Shown here in pieces: positions 61,690-64,000 of a stretch of 64,000 nt of DNA (the first letter of the stretch is position 1; every line of letters begins with the position of its first letter). The stretch is from Desulfuromonadales bacterium (lineage in GTDB: Bacteria > Desulfobacterota > Desulfuromonadia > Desulfuromonadales > Geopsychrobacteraceae): assembly GCA_019429255.1 (NCBI GenBank), contig JAHYIY010000007.1, positions 1 through 64,000 of the forward strand, read 5' to 3'. The notes beneath the pieces were generated by a model. The model saw nothing but the letters and a program-made list of their open reading frames with translations. It searched no databases and had not been told where the DNA came from. A program made the position numbers and the translations under genes.

Positions 61690-62480
61690 ACGAACACCGC
61701 TTCAGCCGGATGCAGCTTCTGGTCGGCAAGAAAAGCATAGATTCACTGACAGGGTCTTCGGTGGCCGTCTTCGGTATCGGTGGAGTAGGAAGTTATGCTG
61801 TGGAGGCGTTGGCGCGCGCCGGAGTCGGAAGCCTGACCCTGATCGATTTTGATGAGATCTGCGCCACCAATATCAATCGCCAGATTCATGCCCTGGATAC
61901 GACCATCGGTCGCTCCAAGGTCGAGGTGATGGCTGAGCGCTGTCACCAGATCAACCCCGCTTGTCGGGTGATCCCCAGGCAGGCATTTTATCAGGCTGAT
62001 ACTGCGCCGGAGCTGTTGCCGGCGGGCTACGATTATGTTCTCGACTGCATCGATCATATTACCGCCAAGCTTCATCTGATCGAAAACTGTGTAAAACAGC
62101 GGATTCCGGTCATCAGCTCCATGGGTGCGGCAAACAAGCTTGATCCGACCCAAATCAAAGTTGCCGATATCAGCAGCACGGAAAAATGCCGACTGGCGCG
62201 GATTATGCGCAAAGAGTTGCGGCGACGCGGGATCCATCGGGGGGTACAGGTGGTTTACTCGACGGAAGAATTTCGCCCTTTAAGTGATGAAGCCCATGTT
62301 TGTGCCGACAACTGCATCTGCCCCAATCGTGACGAACAGCGCTGGAGTTGCAGCGACCGCCGTGCGATTCTCGGCAGTTCGTCCTACATACCACCGATCT
62401 TCGGGCTGACCATGGCAGGTGTTGTGGTGCAACAATTGATAGGCGAGACCGGATTAACAGCCGCCGGCAGATTGCAATAA
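61686..62480 (+). CDS. tcdA: tRNA threonylcarbamoyladenosine dehydratase
   Basis: A 264-residue E1/ThiF-like protein with the nucleotide motif GIGGVGSYAVEALARAG and the adenylation-site segment INRQIHALDTTIGRSK. It converts t6A to its cyclic form (ct6A) at position 37 of ANN-decoding tRNAs. The late Cys pair (CADNCICP) may bind zinc or iron-sulfur as in some members. It overlaps tatD by four bases. Confidence 0.93.
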   Translation: MNEHRFSRMQLLVGKKSIDSLTGSSVAVFGIGGVGSYAVEALARAGVGSLTLIDFDEICATNINRQIHALDTTIGRSKVEVMAERCHQINPACRVIPRQAFYQADTAPELLPAGYDYVLDCIDHITAKLHLIENCVKQRIPVISSMGAANKLDPTQIKVADISSTEKCRLARIMRKELRRRGIHRGVQVVYSTEEFRPLSDEAHVCADNCICPNRDEQRWSCSDRRAILGSSSYIPPIFGLTMAGVVVQQLIGETGLTAAGRLQ

Positions 62481-62482
62481 AA

Positions 62483-63370
62483 ATGTCCGGCACTGCGCCC
62501 TTGTGGCAAATCTACATGAAGCTGGCGCTTGCCGCTGTCTTCTGGGGTGGAACCTTTATTTCCGGAAAATTGCTGGCGGCTGAAGTTGCTCCTTTCACTG
62601 CCGCTTTTCTGCGTTTTGCCCTGGCAACGCTGCTGTTGCTGATCTTGACCAGGAGATATTTCGGTCGTTTGCCCGGGATCAATGGTGACGATCTGGTCCC
62701 CTTGCTGTTATTGGGTTTAAGTGGAGTCTTTGCCTACAATGCCCTGTTCTTTAGCGGCTTGATGTGGATTGAGGCCAGCCGTGCGGCGGTGATTATCGCC
62801 AACAACCCGGTAATGATTGCCCTGGGTGCAGCACTTTTTTATGGTGAAAGCCTGACCCTGAAAAAATTCGTTGGCATAGGACTTTCCGTCATTGGAGCGG
62901 TCACGGTTGTCGTGCGTGGTGACTTAGGTCAGATCCTTAGCGGTGGGGTCGGCTGGGGGGAATTGATGATCTTCGGCTGTGTGCTCAGCTGGACAACATA
63001 TTCTCTGGTCGGACGGCGGGTGATGCGGCACTTTTCACCATTGGTAGCGGTTACCTATTCAGCAGCGATCGGGACCTTTCTGCTCTTCCCTTTTGCCTTG
63101 CTGGAAGGAATGTCGACGCGACTGTCCGGCATCAGTGTCGTTGCCTGGGGACATATAGGTTATCTGGCACTGTTCGGAACGGTGCTTGGTTTTGTCTGGT
63201 ATTATCAGGGGATCGTCCGGATTGGCTCGACCCGCGCCGGGCAGTTTATCAATATTGTGCCGTTGACCGCTGTATGCCTGTCGATCCTGTTGCTGGGTGA
63301 GCCATTAACCTGGTCACTGCTGGTTGGTCTGATGTTCGTCAGTGGCGGTTTATATCTGACCAATAAATAA
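62483..63370 (+). CDS. EamA/DMT-superfamily transporter
   Basis: A 295-residue protein with ten predicted helices in two EamA repeats (WGGTFISGKLLAAE and the second repeat beginning near GWGELMIFGCVLSWTTYSL in parts). Substrate is unknown. The ATG at 62483 starts 2 bp after the tcdA stop. Longer frames upstream overlap tcdA and are not conserved. It is convergent with the MFS gene at the window end. Confidence 0.88.
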   Translation: MSGTAPLWQIYMKLALAAVFWGGTFISGKLLAAEVAPFTAAFLRFALATLLLLILTRRYFGRLPGINGDDLVPLLLLGLSGVFAYNALFFSGLMWIEASRAAVIIANNPVMIALGAALFYGESLTLKKFVGIGLSVIGAVTVVVRGDLGQILSGGVGWGELMIFGCVLSWTTYSLVGRRVMRHFSPLVAVTYSAAIGTFLLFPFALLEGMSTRLSGISVVAWGHIGYLALFGTVLGFVWYYQGIVRIGSTRAGQFINIVPLTAVCLSILLLGEPLTWSLLVGLMFVSGGLYLTNK

Positions 63371-63410
63371 GATGGCAGCGGCGCAAAAACTCACCAATGA
63401 CTGTTTGCGA

Positions 63411-63447
63411 GTAACTACTCAGCCCCGATCTCGTGCTGAGCAGTTAC
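63411..63447. mobile_element. MITE copy E, minimal inverted-repeat element
   Basis: A 37-bp element: GTAACTACTCAGC, an 11-bp centre, then GCTGAGCAGTTAC. The arms match at 12 of 13 positions and correspond to the ends of copies A-D. It is flanked exactly by GTTTGCGA on both sides (63403-63410 and 63448-63455). It lies between convergent genes, 40 bp after the EamA stop, and could also form a terminator-like hairpin. Confidence 0.85.
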
Positions 63448-63471
63448 GTTTGCGAAAGTATCAAACAAGAT

Positions 63472-64000
63472 TCAGCCGCGGTTTCGGCCCAGATAAAACC
63501 AGGCTACCGTGATCAGCTGGAGGATCAGCATGAAAGCAAAAGCAGACTGATAACCTGTGGTTGCATAGCCACCGCCGGCGGTTTGCGGATAGAGTCCGAT
63601 GATGATCCCGACCAGCCACTGCGAAGCAAAGGCACCGGCAAACACTAACAGATTCAGGATGGAATTACACCGCCCCACCAGCCGGCGGGGAAAATACTGA
63701 GCCAGGATGGCGTAGGGGAGGATACCGGCGGTACCGAGAAGCCCGAAGCTGATCCAGAGCAGGGTCGGAACGCCTGGAGCGAGAATCAACAGGAGTTGGC
63801 TGGCCATGAACAGCCCCATCCCTGTTGCCGCGATCTGTTCCATGCCGATTCCCCGGCGGCTCAATCTTTCTGCCAGGATGCCGCTGCTGAAATAGCCGAC
63901 GATCATGGCCAGAGCCATCCACCAGAGCACCTGAGCCGTTGCGCCGCGCTCAAGTCCTGCCACATCTCGTAACCAGGGGCCGGCCCATAGTCCCTGTAAC
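63472..64000 (-). CDS. MFS transporter, C-terminal part (start outside window)
   Basis: The frame is open from the right edge at 64000 down to a stop at 63472, about 175 codons. It includes the LWAGPWLRDVAGLERG segment at the edge and about six helices (LWWMALAMIVGYFSSGIL, LLWISFGLLGTAGILPYAI in parts). This pattern suggests an MFS carrier whose N-terminal half lies to the right. The GLWAGPWL motif is often seen in siderophore- or nitrate-like and other MFS members. Substrate is unknown. Confidence 0.82.
   Translation of the reverse strand, partial: LQGLWAGPWLRDVAGLERGATAQVLWWMALAMIVGYFSSGILAERLSRRGIGMEQIAATGMGLFMASQLLLILAPGVPTLLWISFGLLGTAGILPYAILAQYFPRRLVGRCNSILNLLVFAGAFASQWLVGIIIGLYPQTAGGGYATTGYQSAFAFMLILQLITVAWFYLGRNRG

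Noticed and set aside
63411-63447. Simple intrinsic terminator between convergent genes
   Set aside because: The hairpin could terminate, but there is no T tract, and the exact 8-bp direct repeats plus identity to MITE ends favour an inserted element.
1-64000. CRISPR array, prophage, rRNA operon or IS transposase gene
   Set aside because: No regularly spaced direct repeats, phage structural genes, rRNA sequence or transposase-like protein was seen.

Overview
The window looks like a chromosomal segment of a Desulfuromonadales-type bacterium (Desulfuromonas, Pelobacter or Geopsychrobacter-like). This rests on moderate-to-high GC, dense housekeeping operons, a CIRCE/HrcA-controlled dnaK operon, a fused MrpAB antiporter subunit, a large DUF748 protein and a selenocysteine tRNA. 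The assignment is inference from gene content; no 16S rRNA or phylogenetic marker was compared. There is no prophage, CRISPR array, rRNA operon or transposase gene. Nearly every gene is ordinary core or accessory metabolism.

Layout: 1-3.5 kb carries the 5' part of comM, trxB, a small membrane protein and a nitrilase-family amidase. 3.8-9.6 kb is a complete Mrp Na+/H+ antiporter operon (mrpAB fusion, C, D, E, F, G) closed by a strong bidirectional terminator. 10.9-19.0 kb holds hemW, then a promoter with a perfect CIRCE operator and hrcA-grpE-dnaK-dnaJ, followed by a LppC/LpoA-like gene. 19-20.8 kb has two unlike carbonic anhydrases, one resembling carboxysomal CsoSCA. 21-31.5 kb runs from aroC, an rbgA-type GTPase, an RRM protein, a methyltransferase and a CBS/DUF294 protein to an NlpC/P60 lipoprotein and three transporters. 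31.7-35.4 kb is a sulfur amino-acid block: cysK, then a SAM-I riboswitch with terminator upstream of two Cys/Met-metabolism PLP enzymes. 36.8-43 kb is mainly minus-strand genes (BaiN-like flavoprotein, pncB-pncA, SIMPL lipoprotein, folA, Gate protein). 43.3-54.4 kb includes DUF748, an M23 peptidase, YitT, uvrB, LysE, YkgJ, MATE and larE. At 54.5 kb lies selC (tRNA-Sec) with its own promoter and terminator, then a glutamine synthetase homologue, an alpha/beta hydrolase without its nucleophilic serine, and a degraded locus at 57.7-58.2 kb. The right end carries an AcuI/YhdH reductase, an M48 lipoprotein, TatD, TcdA and two transporters, the last cut by the window edge.

The most distinctive feature is a family of short non-autonomous mobile elements (MITEs). 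Four copies of about 146-156 bp (13236, 29348, 32639 and 43043) share terminal inverted repeats beginning GTAACTATTCAGC. A fifth, 37-bp copy at 63411 is little more than the two inverted repeats. All five are flanked by 8-bp direct repeats: two are exact, two match at 7/8 and one at 6/8. The GTAA termini and 8-bp duplications are what IS66-family transposases are known to produce, so an IS66-type element elsewhere in the genome probably moves them. Three of the four long copies sit at or within a few bases of a stop codon, one of them between hrcA and grpE and one just upstream of the SAM riboswitch.
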